Shown: positions 1-7,522, numbered from the stretch's first letter. The stretch is DNA of 11,744 bases from an uncultured Flavobacteriaceae bacterium (GCA_937901915.1 CALGUD010000016.1:1-11744); one strand, 5' to 3'. A program made the numbers and translations. The notes: a model not told the origin generated them from the sequence alone.

Positions 1-875
1 TACTTTTTTCTAAAATCATCTGCGGGTGTTCCAAAATAACTTTTACCACCTTCTAATGATTTACTAACACCCGATTGAGCAGATATAACTGCTTTGCTTC
101 CTATGGTTATACCGCTTGTTATGCCTACCTGACCCCAAATAGTCACCTCGTCTTCTATAACAACACACCCGGCTATGCCCACCTGCGATGCTATTAAACA
201 TTTTTTACCAATTACAGTATCGTGACCTACCTGCACCTGGTTATCTATTTTTGAACCCTCTTTTATTATAGTGTCTCCTGTAACTCCTTTATCAATTGTA
301 CAAAGAGCTCCTAAATCCACATTATTTTCTATCACAACCCTGCCGCCGGACAAGAGTTTATCAAAACCTTCCGGTCTTTTTTTGTAGTAAAAAGCATCTG
401 CCCCTAGCACTGTACCTGCATGAATTGTAACATTATCTCCTATAATACAATTATCATAAATGCAAACATTACTGTGTATTAAGCAATTATCCCCTATTAC
501 TACATTGTTGCCAATAAAACAACCAGGTTGAATGGTGGTATTTTTTCCAATTTTAGCGGACTCGGATACTTGCGAAGTTGCTTTCTCAAAAGGCTTAAAA
601 TAGTCTGTAAGCTTATTAAAATCCCTGAAAGGATCGTCAGAAAGCAATAATGCTTTCCCTTCGGGGCATTTTACTTCTTTATTGATTAAAATTATTGTTG
701 CGGCAGACTCTAAAGCCTTATCATAATATTTTGGATGGTCCACAAAAACAATGTCTCCCGGTTCCACAACATGAATTTCATTCATACCGGTTACCGGAAA
801 ATCTTCAGCGCCCACATACTCAGAACTTATAATGGTAGCTATTTGTTTTAAAGTATGTTTTTGTGAAAATTTCAT
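1..875 (-). CDS. LpxD-like UDP-3-O-acyl-glucosamine N-acyltransferase paralogue (3' end missing)
   Basis: This is a second LpxD-family protein, read from the ATG at 875 to the window edge (291 codons visible, with the stop outside). The start abuts the TAA of efp directly, so the two genes are probably translationally coupled. Residues 1 to about 95 resemble the N-terminal uridine-binding domain of LpxD, and about 100-275 are hexapeptide repeats forming a left-handed beta-helix. Family members transfer a 3-hydroxyacyl chain from acyl-ACP to UDP-3-O-acyl-glucosamine in the cytoplasm. The general-base His is present (H218, in NQVQVGHD). The second active-site His of E. coli LpxD (H276) aligns with G255 (motif GITSGITIG), whereas the LpxD encoded at 3647-4675 keeps it. 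Spacing between repeats also differs, with a bulkier EDEVTIWGQ coil. A different acceptor or acyl donor is therefore possible. The fold is certain, the substrate is not. I leave the symbol blank to avoid confusion with the canonical lpxD. Confidence 0.88.
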   Translation of the reverse strand, partial: MKFSQKHTLKQIATIISSEYVGAEDFPVTGMNEIHVVEPGDIVFVDHPKYYDKALESAATIILINKEVKCPEGKALLLSDDPFRDFNKLTDYFKPFEKATSQVSESAKIGKNTTIQPGCFIGNNVVIGDNCLIHSNVCIYDNCIIGDNVTIHAGTVLGADAFYYKKRPEGFDKLLSGGRVVIENNVDLGALCTIDKGVTGDTIIKEGSKIDNQVQVGHDTVIGKKCLIASQVGIAGCVVIEDEVTIWGQVGITSGITIGSKAVISAQSGVSKSLEGGKSYFGTPADDFRKK

Positions 876-1442
876 TTATTCTTTTACACGTTCCATATAC
901 GTTCCTTTTTCCGTCTCTACCTTTATTTTATCGCCTTCATTTATAAAAAGAGGAACATGTACTATGGCCCCGGTTTCTACAGTTGCAGGTTTTGTAGCGT
1001 TGGTGGCCGTATTTCCTTTAACACCGGGCTCAGAATGAATAACTTCCAGAATTACACTTGCCGGCATTTCAACTGAAAGTGGCATATTGTCTTCCGTATT
1101 AAACAAAATAGTAACAACTTCACCTTCTTTTAAAAGTTCCGGGGAATCGAGCGTATCTTTTTGTAGCGTAATCTGATTATAATCATCAGTATTCATAAAG
1201 TGAAAAGTATCTCCTTCGGGATACAGGTACTGATATGAACGTGTTTCTACACGTACATCTTCAATTTTATGTCCCGCCGAAAATGTGTTATCTATGACTT
1301 TACCAGTAGTTACACTTTTAAGCTTTGTTCTAACAAAAGCCGGACCTTTTCCCGGTTTTACATGCAAAAATTCAATAATTTTAAATATATCGTGATTATA
1401 ACGAATGCATAATCCTTTTCTAATGTCTGATGTGCTGGCCAT
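876..1442 (-). CDS. efp: Elongation factor P
   Basis: EF-P is a cytoplasmic translation factor that binds between the P and E sites of the ribosome and rescues stalling at consecutive prolines. The 188-residue length is normal for the family. It has the expected three domains: an N-terminal KOW-like domain (about 1-65), a central OB domain (about 68-128), and a C-terminal OB domain (about 132-188) ending in the family signature around GDKIKVETEKGTYMERV. The tip loop reads HVKPGKGPAF with K32 at the position that is beta-lysylated in E. coli, so it belongs to the lysine class rather than the arginine (rhamnosylated) class. Nothing here shows how K32 is modified. It lies 17 bp after lpxA and abuts the downstream LpxD-like gene, so it is probably co-transcribed with lipid A genes. 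The start follows a short inverted repeat and has no Shine-Dalgarno sequence. Confidence 0.97.
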   Translation of the reverse strand: MASTSDIRKGLCIRYNHDIFKIIEFLHVKPGKGPAFVRTKLKSVTTGKVIDNTFSAGHKIEDVRVETRSYQYLYPEGDTFHFMNTDDYNQITLQKDTLDSPELLKEGEVVTILFNTEDNMPLSVEMPASVILEVIHSEPGVKGNTATNATKPATVETGAIVHVPLFINEGDKIKVETEKGTYMERVKE

Positions 1443-1459
1443 ATTAAAATTGTTTTAAT
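1443..1459 (-). repeat. Perfect 7-bp inverted repeat filling the lpxA-efp gap
   Basis: The whole 17-bp spacer between the lpxA stop and the efp ATG reads, on the coding strand, ATTAAAACAATTTTAAT: seven bases, a CAA loop, then the perfect complement. It consists only of A and T pairs, so the RNA hairpin would be weak. It could affect efp initiation or simply reflect AT-rich sequence. No run of T follows it, so it does not look like a terminator. Confidence 0.5.
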
Positions 1460-2245
1460 CTACGTAGTACTGAAATAACCTTTCATAATACCTCTTTGTG
1501 AATCTTTTATAAATTGAAGGATCTCATCTCTCTCCGGAGTGGCTTCCATTTCAGCTTCAATGATTTCAACTGCCTGGGAATTATTATAATTTTTTTGATA
1601 CAATATTCTGTAAATATTCTGAATCTCTCTTATTTTATCAGTTGTGTAACCTCTTCTTCTTAAGCCAACAGAATTTATCCCGACATAAGAAAGAGGTTCC
1701 CTGGCTCCTTTTGCATACGGCGGAACATCTTTTCTAACTAATGATCCCCCGGTAACAAAAGCATGATTACCTATAGAACAGAATTGATGTACAGCGGTCA
1801 TACCAGCCAAAACCACATAATCTCCAACTGTGATATGTCCTGCCAGTGTACTGTTATTCGAAAAAATACAGTTATTACCAACAAAACAGTCGTGGGCAAT
1901 ATGACAATAAGCCATTATAAGGCAGTTATCGCCTATAACGGTTTTCAATTTATCGGCAGTACCTTTGTTAATAGTGACACACTCGCGGATGGTTACATTA
2001 TTCCCTATTTCTACAGTGGTTTCTTCACCCTGGTATTTTAAATCCTGAGGAGGTGCTGAAATGACAGAACCCGGAAAAATGCTGCAGTTTTTTCCTATCC
2101 TGGCACCTTCCATAATAGTTACGCTGCTCCCTATCCATGTGCCTTCTCCAATAATAACATTATTATGAATAGTTGTAAAGGGTTCAATAACTACATTTTT
2201 CGCTATTTTGGCACCCGGATGAACATATGCTAATGGTTGATTCAT
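1460..2245 (-). CDS. lpxA: Acyl-ACP--UDP-N-acetylglucosamine O-acyltransferase
   Basis: LpxA catalyses the first step of lipid A synthesis: transfer of a 3-hydroxyacyl chain from ACP to the 3-OH of UDP-GlcNAc in the cytoplasm. The protein has 261 residues, the usual length, with hexapeptide repeats from about 8 to 185 forming the left-handed beta-helix and a C-terminal helical region (about 190-261, motif GLRRRGYTTDKI). The catalytic dyad region reads YCHIAHDC, placing the general base at H118 (E. coli H125). At the position of the E. coli acyl-chain ruler G173 this protein also has glycine (G166, in FVTGGS), which fits acceptance of long acyl chains. The ATG lies two bases after the lpxC-fabZ stop, indicating tight operon coupling. 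It ends with TAG at 1460-1462. Confidence 0.97.
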   Translation of the reverse strand: MNQPLAYVHPGAKIAKNVVIEPFTTIHNNVIIGEGTWIGSSVTIMEGARIGKNCSIFPGSVISAPPQDLKYQGEETTVEIGNNVTIRECVTINKGTADKLKTVIGDNCLIMAYCHIAHDCFVGNNCIFSNNSTLAGHITVGDYVVLAGMTAVHQFCSIGNHAFVTGGSLVRKDVPPYAKGAREPLSYVGINSVGLRRRGYTTDKIREIQNIYRILYQKNYNNSQAVEIIEAEMEATPERDEILQFIKDSQRGIMKGYFSTT

Positions 2246-2247
2246 AA

Positions 2248-3654
2248 CTATTCTTCTTTAACTTTTACTATTTGTGCCATGAGTTCGGCTTCAGAAACTA
2301 ACTTTCCATTTGCATATGCATAAGCCTGCATATGGCATATACCTCTTCTAATAGGTGATATAAGTGTACAATTAAATATGAGTGTATCTCCGGGTTGAAC
2401 TTGTTGCTTAAACTTCACATTATCTATTTTCATAAAAAATGTGAGGTAATTTTCAGGATCAGGAACTGTACTTAATACAAGTATACCTCCTGTCTGGGCC
2501 ATTGCCTCTACTTGTAACACTCCCGGCATTACTGGTGCTCCGGGAAAATGGCCTACAAAAAAAGGCTCATTCATGGTTACATTTTTAACACCCACCACAT
2601 GCTTGTCAGACAGCTCTAAAATTTTATCAACCAAAAGAAAAGGTGGCCTGTGTGGCAACCTGCGCATGATCTCGGTGACATCCATTAAAGGTACCTGATT
2701 TAAATCGTATTTAGGCACCTTATTACGTTTCTCGATTTTAATTATTTTTGATAGCTTTTTGGCAAATTGTGTGTTTACATAATGACCCGGCTTGTTAGCT
2801 ATAACTTTGCCCCGGATTCTGGTCCCTACCAAAGCAAGGTCGCCTATAACATCCAGCAATTTATGCCGGGCTGCCTCATTAGGCTGATGCAGGGTTAAAT
2901 TATCTAAAATACCGTTGGGTTTCACAGAAATGGTATCTTTTTTAAATGCCACTCTCAGTTTTTCCATTATTTCTGGAGAGAGTTTTTTATCTACATATAC
3001 TATTGCATTATTTAAGTCCCCGCCTTTTATCAATCCATTTTCCAAAAGCATTTCGAGCTCATGCAAAAAACTAAAGGTTCTTGCGTCGGCTATTTCCGTT
3101 TTAAATTCGGAGATATGCTTTAAAGTAGCATTTTGAGTACCCAATACTTTGGTTCCAAAATCAACCATAGCGGTAACCTGGTATTCATCTGCAGGGATCA
3201 CAGTAATTTCACTGCCGGATTCTTCATCAACATAAGATATAACATCAGTTACAATAAATTCTTCCCTCTCTGCTTCTTGTTCCCTGATTCCGGCTTTCTC
3301 TAACGATTCTACAAAATACTTTGAAGACCCGTCCATAATGGGTGGTTCTGATGCATCTAATTCAATCAGGGCATTGTCAATTTCCATACCTACCAAAGCT
3401 GCAAGTACATGCTCTGAGGTTTGTATTTTAACACCTTTTTTTTCAAGATTAGTGCCCCGTTGTGTATTTACAACATAATTTGCATCGGCTTCTACCACCG
3501 GGTGGCCCTCAAGATCAATTCTTTTAAATACATACCCGGTATTTTCCGGGGCTGGTTTAAAAGTAAGAGTTACATTTTTACCCGTATGAAGCCCTACTCC
3601 TTTCAGAGAAACTTCTTTTTCAATGGTGCGTTGTTTAGCAACATGATCACTCAT
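2248..3654 (-). CDS. lpxC-fabZ: Bifunctional UDP-3-O-acyl-GlcNAc deacetylase / (3R)-hydroxyacyl-ACP dehydratase (LpxC-FabZ fusion)
   Basis: This 468-residue protein joins two enzymes that are separate in proteobacteria. Residues 1 to about 305 are LpxC, the zinc deacetylase that commits UDP-3-O-acyl-GlcNAc to lipid A. Expected zinc ligands are visible as H82 (TSEHVLAAL), H264 and D268 (ARHKLLD), with E81 as the catalytic base neighbour and H291 (KPGH) as the second active-site His. A charged linker (about 306-322) leads to FabZ (about 323-468), the hot-dog-fold dehydratase of fatty acid elongation, with LPHRPPFLLVD and the catalytic H369 (GHFPG) and E383 (QVEAMAQ). Both enzymes consume 3-hydroxyacyl chains or derivatives, so the fusion may couple lipid A and phospholipid synthesis. 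This fusion is known across Bacteroidetes. The start ATGAGTGA overlaps the lpxD stop by eight bases. Confidence 0.97.
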   Translation of the reverse strand: MSDHVAKQRTIEKEVSLKGVGLHTGKNVTLTFKPAPENTGYVFKRIDLEGHPVVEADANYVVNTQRGTNLEKKGVKIQTSEHVLAALVGMEIDNALIELDASEPPIMDGSSKYFVESLEKAGIREQEAEREEFIVTDVISYVDEESGSEITVIPADEYQVTAMVDFGTKVLGTQNATLKHISEFKTEIADARTFSFLHELEMLLENGLIKGGDLNNAIVYVDKKLSPEIMEKLRVAFKKDTISVKPNGILDNLTLHQPNEAARHKLLDVIGDLALVGTRIRGKVIANKPGHYVNTQFAKKLSKIIKIEKRNKVPKYDLNQVPLMDVTEIMRRLPHRPPFLLVDKILELSDKHVVGVKNVTMNEPFFVGHFPGAPVMPGVLQVEAMAQTGGILVLSTVPDPENYLTFFMKIDNVKFKQQVQPGDTLIFNCTLISPIRRGICHMQAYAYANGKLVSEAELMAQIVKVKEE

Positions 3655-4675
3655 TATTTTTTAATTTTTTTTCGAGGTTTAGAATTGAATCCGCTAATTT
3701 AGGTAGATTTTTAAAGTAAACATAAGACTTGTTGTAATCGCCGTAATTTAATGCAGGAGATCCCTGGAGTGTTTCATCATCTTTTACATTTCTGCCTATA
3801 CCGGACTGAGCCTGTATACGCACCCTGTCTCCTATTGTAATATGGCCTACAATACCAACCTGTCCGCCAATCATACAATTTGCACCAATTTTAGTAGAAC
3901 CAGCTATTCCGGTTTGAGCCGCAATTACTGTGTTAATGCCAATTTCAACATTGTGTGCTATTTGTATTTGATTGTCTAGCTTTACTCCCCTTCTTATTAT
4001 AGTAGAGCCTAATGTAGCCCTGTCTATGGTTGTTCCGGCTCCAATATCAACGTGATCTTCTATAATTACATTGCCTGTTTGCGGAACTTTTTGATACTCC
4101 CCTTTTTCGTTGGGAGCAAAACCAAATCCGTCGGCACCAATAATCACCCCGCTATGTATAACGCAATGATTGCCAATAATAGATTCCGAATATATTTTAG
4201 CGCCGGCAAATACAATTACATTATCTGCAATAACTACGTTGTCTCCTATATATGCATTGGGATAAATCTTTACATTATTCCCAATTTTTACATTTTCACC
4301 TATATAGGAGAAAGCTCCGATATAGATATTTTCCCCGTATTTAGCAGTTTCAGAAATAAATGCCGGTTGTTCAATACCGGATTTATTCAGCTTTACCTGG
4401 TTATAGTATTCCAATAGTTTGGAAAAAGCCTTATATGCATCATCAACTTTTATAAGCGTAGTAAATATGTCTTCGTCTGCAACAAAAGTTTTATTAACAA
4501 TAGTTATTGATGCTTTTGTTGAATATATATAGGAAGTATATTTCGGATTTGCCAAAAAAGTTAATGAGCCTTCAGTACCTTCTTCGATTTTAGAAAGTTT
4601 TGAGACTTCGATCTCCGGATTTCCTACAATATCACCTTCTAGGATTCCTGCTATTTGCCTGGCTGTAAATTTCAT
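3647..4675 (-). CDS. lpxD: UDP-3-O-(3-hydroxyacyl)glucosamine N-acyltransferase
   Basis: LpxD adds the second 3-hydroxyacyl chain to UDP-3-O-acyl-glucosamine, the third step of lipid A synthesis. I start it at the ATG at 4675 (342 residues, beginning MKFTARQIAG), because family members begin this way. The frame is open back to a TTG at 4702, but the nine extra residues are hydrophobic, uncharacteristic, and lie over a promoter-like motif. Residues 1 to about 100 form the uridine-binding domain; about 105-305 are hexapeptide repeats; the C-terminus has the helical KNLPKLADSILNLEKKL segment that contacts ACP in the family. The general base is H241 (QIAHN; E. coli H239) and the second His is H278 (VGHITIG; E. 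coli H276), so the active site is complete. It is the first gene of the tightly packed lipid A cluster and overlaps lpxC-fabZ by eight bases. Confidence 0.96.
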   Translation of the reverse strand: MKFTARQIAGILEGDIVGNPEIEVSKLSKIEEGTEGSLTFLANPKYTSYIYSTKASITIVNKTFVADEDIFTTLIKVDDAYKAFSKLLEYYNQVKLNKSGIEQPAFISETAKYGENIYIGAFSYIGENVKIGNNVKIYPNAYIGDNVVIADNVIVFAGAKIYSESIIGNHCVIHSGVIIGADGFGFAPNEKGEYQKVPQTGNVIIEDHVDIGAGTTIDRATLGSTIIRRGVKLDNQIQIAHNVEIGINTVIAAQTGIAGSTKIGANCMIGGQVGIVGHITIGDRVRIQAQSGIGRNVKDDETLQGSPALNYGDYNKSYVYFKNLPKLADSILNLEKKLKNNE

Positions 4676-4681
4676 TGAGTG

Positions 4682-4689
4682 CAAAAGTA
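4682..4689 (-). promoter_or_regulatory. Candidate -7 promoter element upstream of lpxD
   Basis: On the minus strand TACTTTTG matches the Bacteroidetes -7 consensus TAnnTTTG exactly and ends six bases before the lpxD ATG. Transcripts in this phylum start a few bases after this element, so the lpx mRNA would be leaderless or nearly so. A TTG lies 10 bases upstream (4702-4700), closer than the usual -33 spacing of about 17-21, so only the -7 half is convincing. The 28-bp gap after the HD gene leaves read-through from that gene possible as well. Confidence 0.5.
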
Positions 4690-4703
4690 TAAAAAAAGTC
4701 AAT

Positions 4704-5927
4704 TTATTCTTTAGGAAAACATAAGTAATATTTTGTTACGGTTTCAGAAAGTGCTTTTATGTTTAATTGGTCTGAAGCTTTTGCTACATCTACAGTCTTT
4801 CCCGATTTCATTAAAATATTAATATTTTGCTTTTCTAAATTATAAGCCTGGTTTTCAATTTTACCAGTAAAAATAAAGTAATTTGCTTCACTTTCTGATA
4901 TTTTATATTTTTTAATAAACTGGTTTTTATGTGTATTTATTTTATCGGGAGGGATAGGATTTTTCATTATTTTAATTTTAAGTAATTCCCTGTTTAAAAT
5001 CATTTTGCTTAATCGGGAAAGAACAAAGTCATCATAGAACTGCCATTCTTTCATTGCCGAAATGATATCATTGTCATCCAATAACGAAAAAATATCCAAT
5101 ACCTGATCATTAAAATCTTTAATACCTACTTTATTTTTTAAAAAATAAGATAATGCACTACTCGCAAAAAGTTCCTGTCCGTTTAATACCAGTTCTTTTG
5201 CCCTCCTAAGGGTTCTGATTAATAGTTGTTCTGCAACCAGGCTTGTTTTATGTAAGTAGGCCTGCCAGTACATGATTCTTCTTGCTACAAGAAATTTTTC
5301 AACAGAGTAAATACCTTTTTCTTCAACTACTAATCCATCATTAACCACTGTTAACATAGTAATTAATCTTTCGGAATTTATATTTCCTTCAGACACTCCG
5401 GTATAAAAACTATCTCTCTTAAGGTAATCAATCCTGTCCATATCTAATTGGCCGGAAATTAACTGATGCATAAATTTCTTAGGATATTCGCCTTTAAACA
5501 TTTGAATCGCAAGCGTTAAACTTGAGTTAAATTCTTTATTAAGTTTCTCCATAAAGAGCAAGGAAATATGCTCATGAGTTACTTTATTCACAATGCTGTG
5601 TTCCATTGCATGCGAAAAAGGCCCGTGCCCAATATCATGCAAAAGTATAGCGATAAGCAAGGCTTGTTCCTCTTCAGCGGTAATAGAAATTCCTTTAAAA
5701 CGCAGCACCCGAACAGCTTTTTGCATTAAATGCATGCAACCCAATGCGTGATGTAATCGTGTATGATGTGCTCCCGGATATACAAGGTAAGAGAGTCCCA
5801 TTTGGGAAATTCTTCTTAATCGCTGAAAATATTTATGCTCAATGAGATCAAAAATGAGCGTATCGGGGATGGTAATAAATCCGTAAATTGGATCGTTTAA
5901 TATTTTAAGCTTATTAATAGTTTTCAA
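4704..5927 (-). CDS. HD-domain phosphohydrolase (dNTPase/SAMHD1-like family)
   Basis: This 407-residue cytoplasmic protein belongs to the HD superfamily of metal-dependent phosphohydrolases related to SAMHD1 and COG1078 dNTPases. The complete H...HD...D set is visible: H60 (TRLHHALG), H97-D98 (LLHDIGHGPFSH), and D164 in the segment 158-172 (motif LDMDRIDYLKRD, like SAMHD1 around D311). The N-terminal NDPIYGFI and YFQRLRRISQMG motifs are also typical. The C-terminal half (about 210-407) is helical and less conserved. The substrate cannot be read from sequence; deoxynucleotide triphosphates are the family's best-known substrates. The start is TTG at 5927: the upstream frame has a stop four codons earlier, and the first ATG (M43) would remove the conserved N-terminal motifs. 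It is divergent from porX and 28 bp upstream of lpxD. Confidence 0.9.
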   Translation of the reverse strand: MKTINKLKILNDPIYGFITIPDTLIFDLIEHKYFQRLRRISQMGLSYLVYPGAHHTRLHHALGCMHLMQKAVRVLRFKGISITAEEEQALLIAILLHDIGHGPFSHAMEHSIVNKVTHEHISLLFMEKLNKEFNSSLTLAIQMFKGEYPKKFMHQLISGQLDMDRIDYLKRDSFYTGVSEGNINSERLITMLTVVNDGLVVEEKGIYSVEKFLVARRIMYWQAYLHKTSLVAEQLLIRTLRRAKELVLNGQELFASSALSYFLKNKVGIKDFNDQVLDIFSLLDDNDIISAMKEWQFYDDFVLSRLSKMILNRELLKIKIMKNPIPPDKINTHKNQFIKKYKISESEANYFIFTGKIENQAYNLEKQNINILMKSGKTVDVAKASDQLNIKALSETVTKYYLCFPKE

Positions 5928-5950
5928 CCGTACAAATTATTAAATTTAAA

Positions 5951-5958
5951 CAAATATA
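5951..5958 (-). promoter_or_regulatory. Candidate -7 promoter element for the HD-domain gene
   Basis: On the minus strand TATATTTG matches TAnnTTTG exactly, ending 23 bases before the TTG start at 5927, so the leader would be about 17 bases. No clear TTTG-like -33 box is seen at the right distance, where the sequence is already inside porX. In the opposite direction TAAATTTA (5941-5948) is one mismatch from the same consensus and could serve porX. The two promoters would then overlap within the 41-bp divergent region. Confidence 0.4.
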
Positions 5959-5968
5959 CATAGATACA

Positions 5969-7516
5969 ATGAATGACATAAAGATACTCTGGGTAGATGA
6001 TGAAATAGAACTGTTAAAACCTCATATTCTCTTTCTTGAAAAGAAAAATTATAAAGTTAGTACTTGCCAAAGTGGCACAGACGCTATTGATGAAATTGAT
6101 GAAGATTCATACGATATCGTTTTTTTGGATGAAAATATGCCGGGTCTTACCGGATTAGAAACATTGACAGAATTAAAGTCGAAAAAGCCAAACCTTCCGG
6201 TTGTGATGATCACCAAAAGCGAAGAAGAGTACATTATGGAGGAAGCCATCGGGTCTAAAATAGCCGATTATTTGATTAAGCCTGTAAATCCAAACCAGAT
6301 TCTATTGAGTTTAAAAAAGAATCTTGATAATTCCCGACTAATTACGGAGAAAACGACTTCAAATTATCAACAGGAATTCAGAAAAATAACTATGGATTTA
6401 ACCATGGTTAACTCTTATGAGGAATGGGTTGATTTGTACAAAAAACTGATATATTGGGAATTAGAATTAGAAAATATAGAAGATATTGGCCTCATAGAAA
6501 TACTTGAATCTCAAAAAACCGAAGCCAATAATCAATTTGCAAAGTTCATTGAAAAAAATTACAAAAAATGGTTCAATGGCGAGGATGCACCCGTAATGTC
6601 ACATACCTTATTTAAGGAATGGATTGCCCCTCAACTAAAAAAAGATAAGCCAACGCTTTTGATAGTGATAGACAATTTAAGATATGACCAATGGAAAGCC
6701 TTTGAGGGAACCGTAAGCAATTATTATAAAAAAAATAACGAATCTGCATTTTTCAGTATTTTACCAACTGCAACCCAATATGCACGTAATGCTATATTTT
6801 CCGGGCTTATGCCCTTAGAGATGGAAAAATTATATCCTGATTTCTGGAAGAATGATACCGATGAAGGTGGTAAAAATTTGCACGAAGAAGATTTTCTTGC
6901 TGAGCAAATTCGAAGACTTGGGCTTTCGCTGAAATGGGAATATCACAAAATTTCAAATCTGCGTTCCGGTAAACAATTAGCACAGAATTTTAAATCTCAA
7001 AAAAGCAATGACCTTACCGTTGTTGTATATAATTTTGTAGATATGCTTTCACACTCCAAAACAGAAATGGAAGTTGTAAAAGAACTGGCATCAAATGATA
7101 AAGCATACAGATCTCTCACTTATAGCTGGTTTAAAAACTCCCCTTTACTGGAAATTATACAACAGGCCCAACAACTTGGTTTTAAATTAATCATTACAAC
7201 AGATCACGGTACAATAAATGTGAAGAATGCCTCTAAGGTAGTGGGTGATAAAGAAACCAGCTTAAACCTTCGTTATAAAACCGGAAGGAGCCTGTCTTTT
7301 GAAGATAAAGATGTGATGGCCGTAAAAAATCCGAAAGAAATAAATTTACCCGCCATAAATATGAGCAATTCATTTATTTTTGCAAAGAATGATTTGTTTT
7401 TTGCATACCCCAATAATTATAACCACTATGTTAGCTATTACAGAAATACCTACCAGCATGGGGGTATTTCGCTTGAAGAAATGATCATACCATTTATTGT
7501 ATTAGACCCGAAATAA
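5969..7516 (+). CDS. porX: PorX-type response regulator: receiver domain fused to PglZ phosphodiesterase domain
   Basis: PorX is the response regulator that, with the PorY kinase and the sigma factor SigP, controls type IX secretion genes in Porphyromonas gingivalis and relatives. The 515-residue protein starts with a receiver domain (about 1-125): acidic pocket D10-D11, phosphoacceptor D54 (VFLDENMPG), T82 and K104 (IKPV). A helical bundle follows (about 126-220), then a PglZ domain of the alkaline phosphatase superfamily (about 225-515). Likely metal and catalytic residues are D235 (VIDNLRYDQ), a Thr in PTATQYARNA (267-269), D358 and H362 (NFVDMLSH), D412-H413 (TTDHGT) and H497 (QHGGIS). 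The P. gingivalis enzyme is reported to hydrolyse oligonucleotides. There is no DNA-binding domain, so gene control would be indirect. No kinase gene is nearby. tsaE starts six bases downstream. All expected catalytic positions appear intact. Confidence 0.93.
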   Translation: MNDIKILWVDDEIELLKPHILFLEKKNYKVSTCQSGTDAIDEIDEDSYDIVFLDENMPGLTGLETLTELKSKKPNLPVVMITKSEEEYIMEEAIGSKIADYLIKPVNPNQILLSLKKNLDNSRLITEKTTSNYQQEFRKITMDLTMVNSYEEWVDLYKKLIYWELELENIEDIGLIEILESQKTEANNQFAKFIEKNYKKWFNGEDAPVMSHTLFKEWIAPQLKKDKPTLLIVIDNLRYDQWKAFEGTVSNYYKKNNESAFFSILPTATQYARNAIFSGLMPLEMEKLYPDFWKNDTDEGGKNLHEEDFLAEQIRRLGLSLKWEYHKISNLRSGKQLAQNFKSQKSNDLTVVVYNFVDMLSHSKTEMEVVKELASNDKAYRSLTYSWFKNSPLLEIIQQAQQLGFKLIITTDHGTINVKNASKVVGDKETSLNLRYKTGRSLSFEDKDVMAVKNPKEINLPAINMSNSFIFAKNDLFFAYPNNYNHYVSYYRNTYQHGGISLEEMIIPFIVLDPK

Positions 7517-7522
7517 TAATAT

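Noticed and set aside
832..1038. Plus-strand open frame over the efp / LpxD-like junction
   Set aside because: It lies antisense across two well-supported genes and has no recognisable domain.
1763..2041. Plus-strand open frame antisense to lpxA
   Set aside because: It is the complement of the hexapeptide-repeat coding region; repeated codon patterns keep the opposite frame open. No family resemblance. The same applies to the plus-strand frames at 2915-3136, 3421-3702 and 4052-4417.
4676..4702. Nine-residue N-terminal extension of LpxD from TTG at 4702
   Set aside because: Family members start with MKFTA-like sequence, and the extension overlaps a promoter-like element.
5969..7516. PglZ domain as part of a BREX-type phage defence system
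   Set aside because: The domain is fused to a receiver domain exactly as in PorX, the metal-site pattern fits PorX, and none of the BREX genes (methylase, BrxC-like ATPase, BrxL) is nearby.
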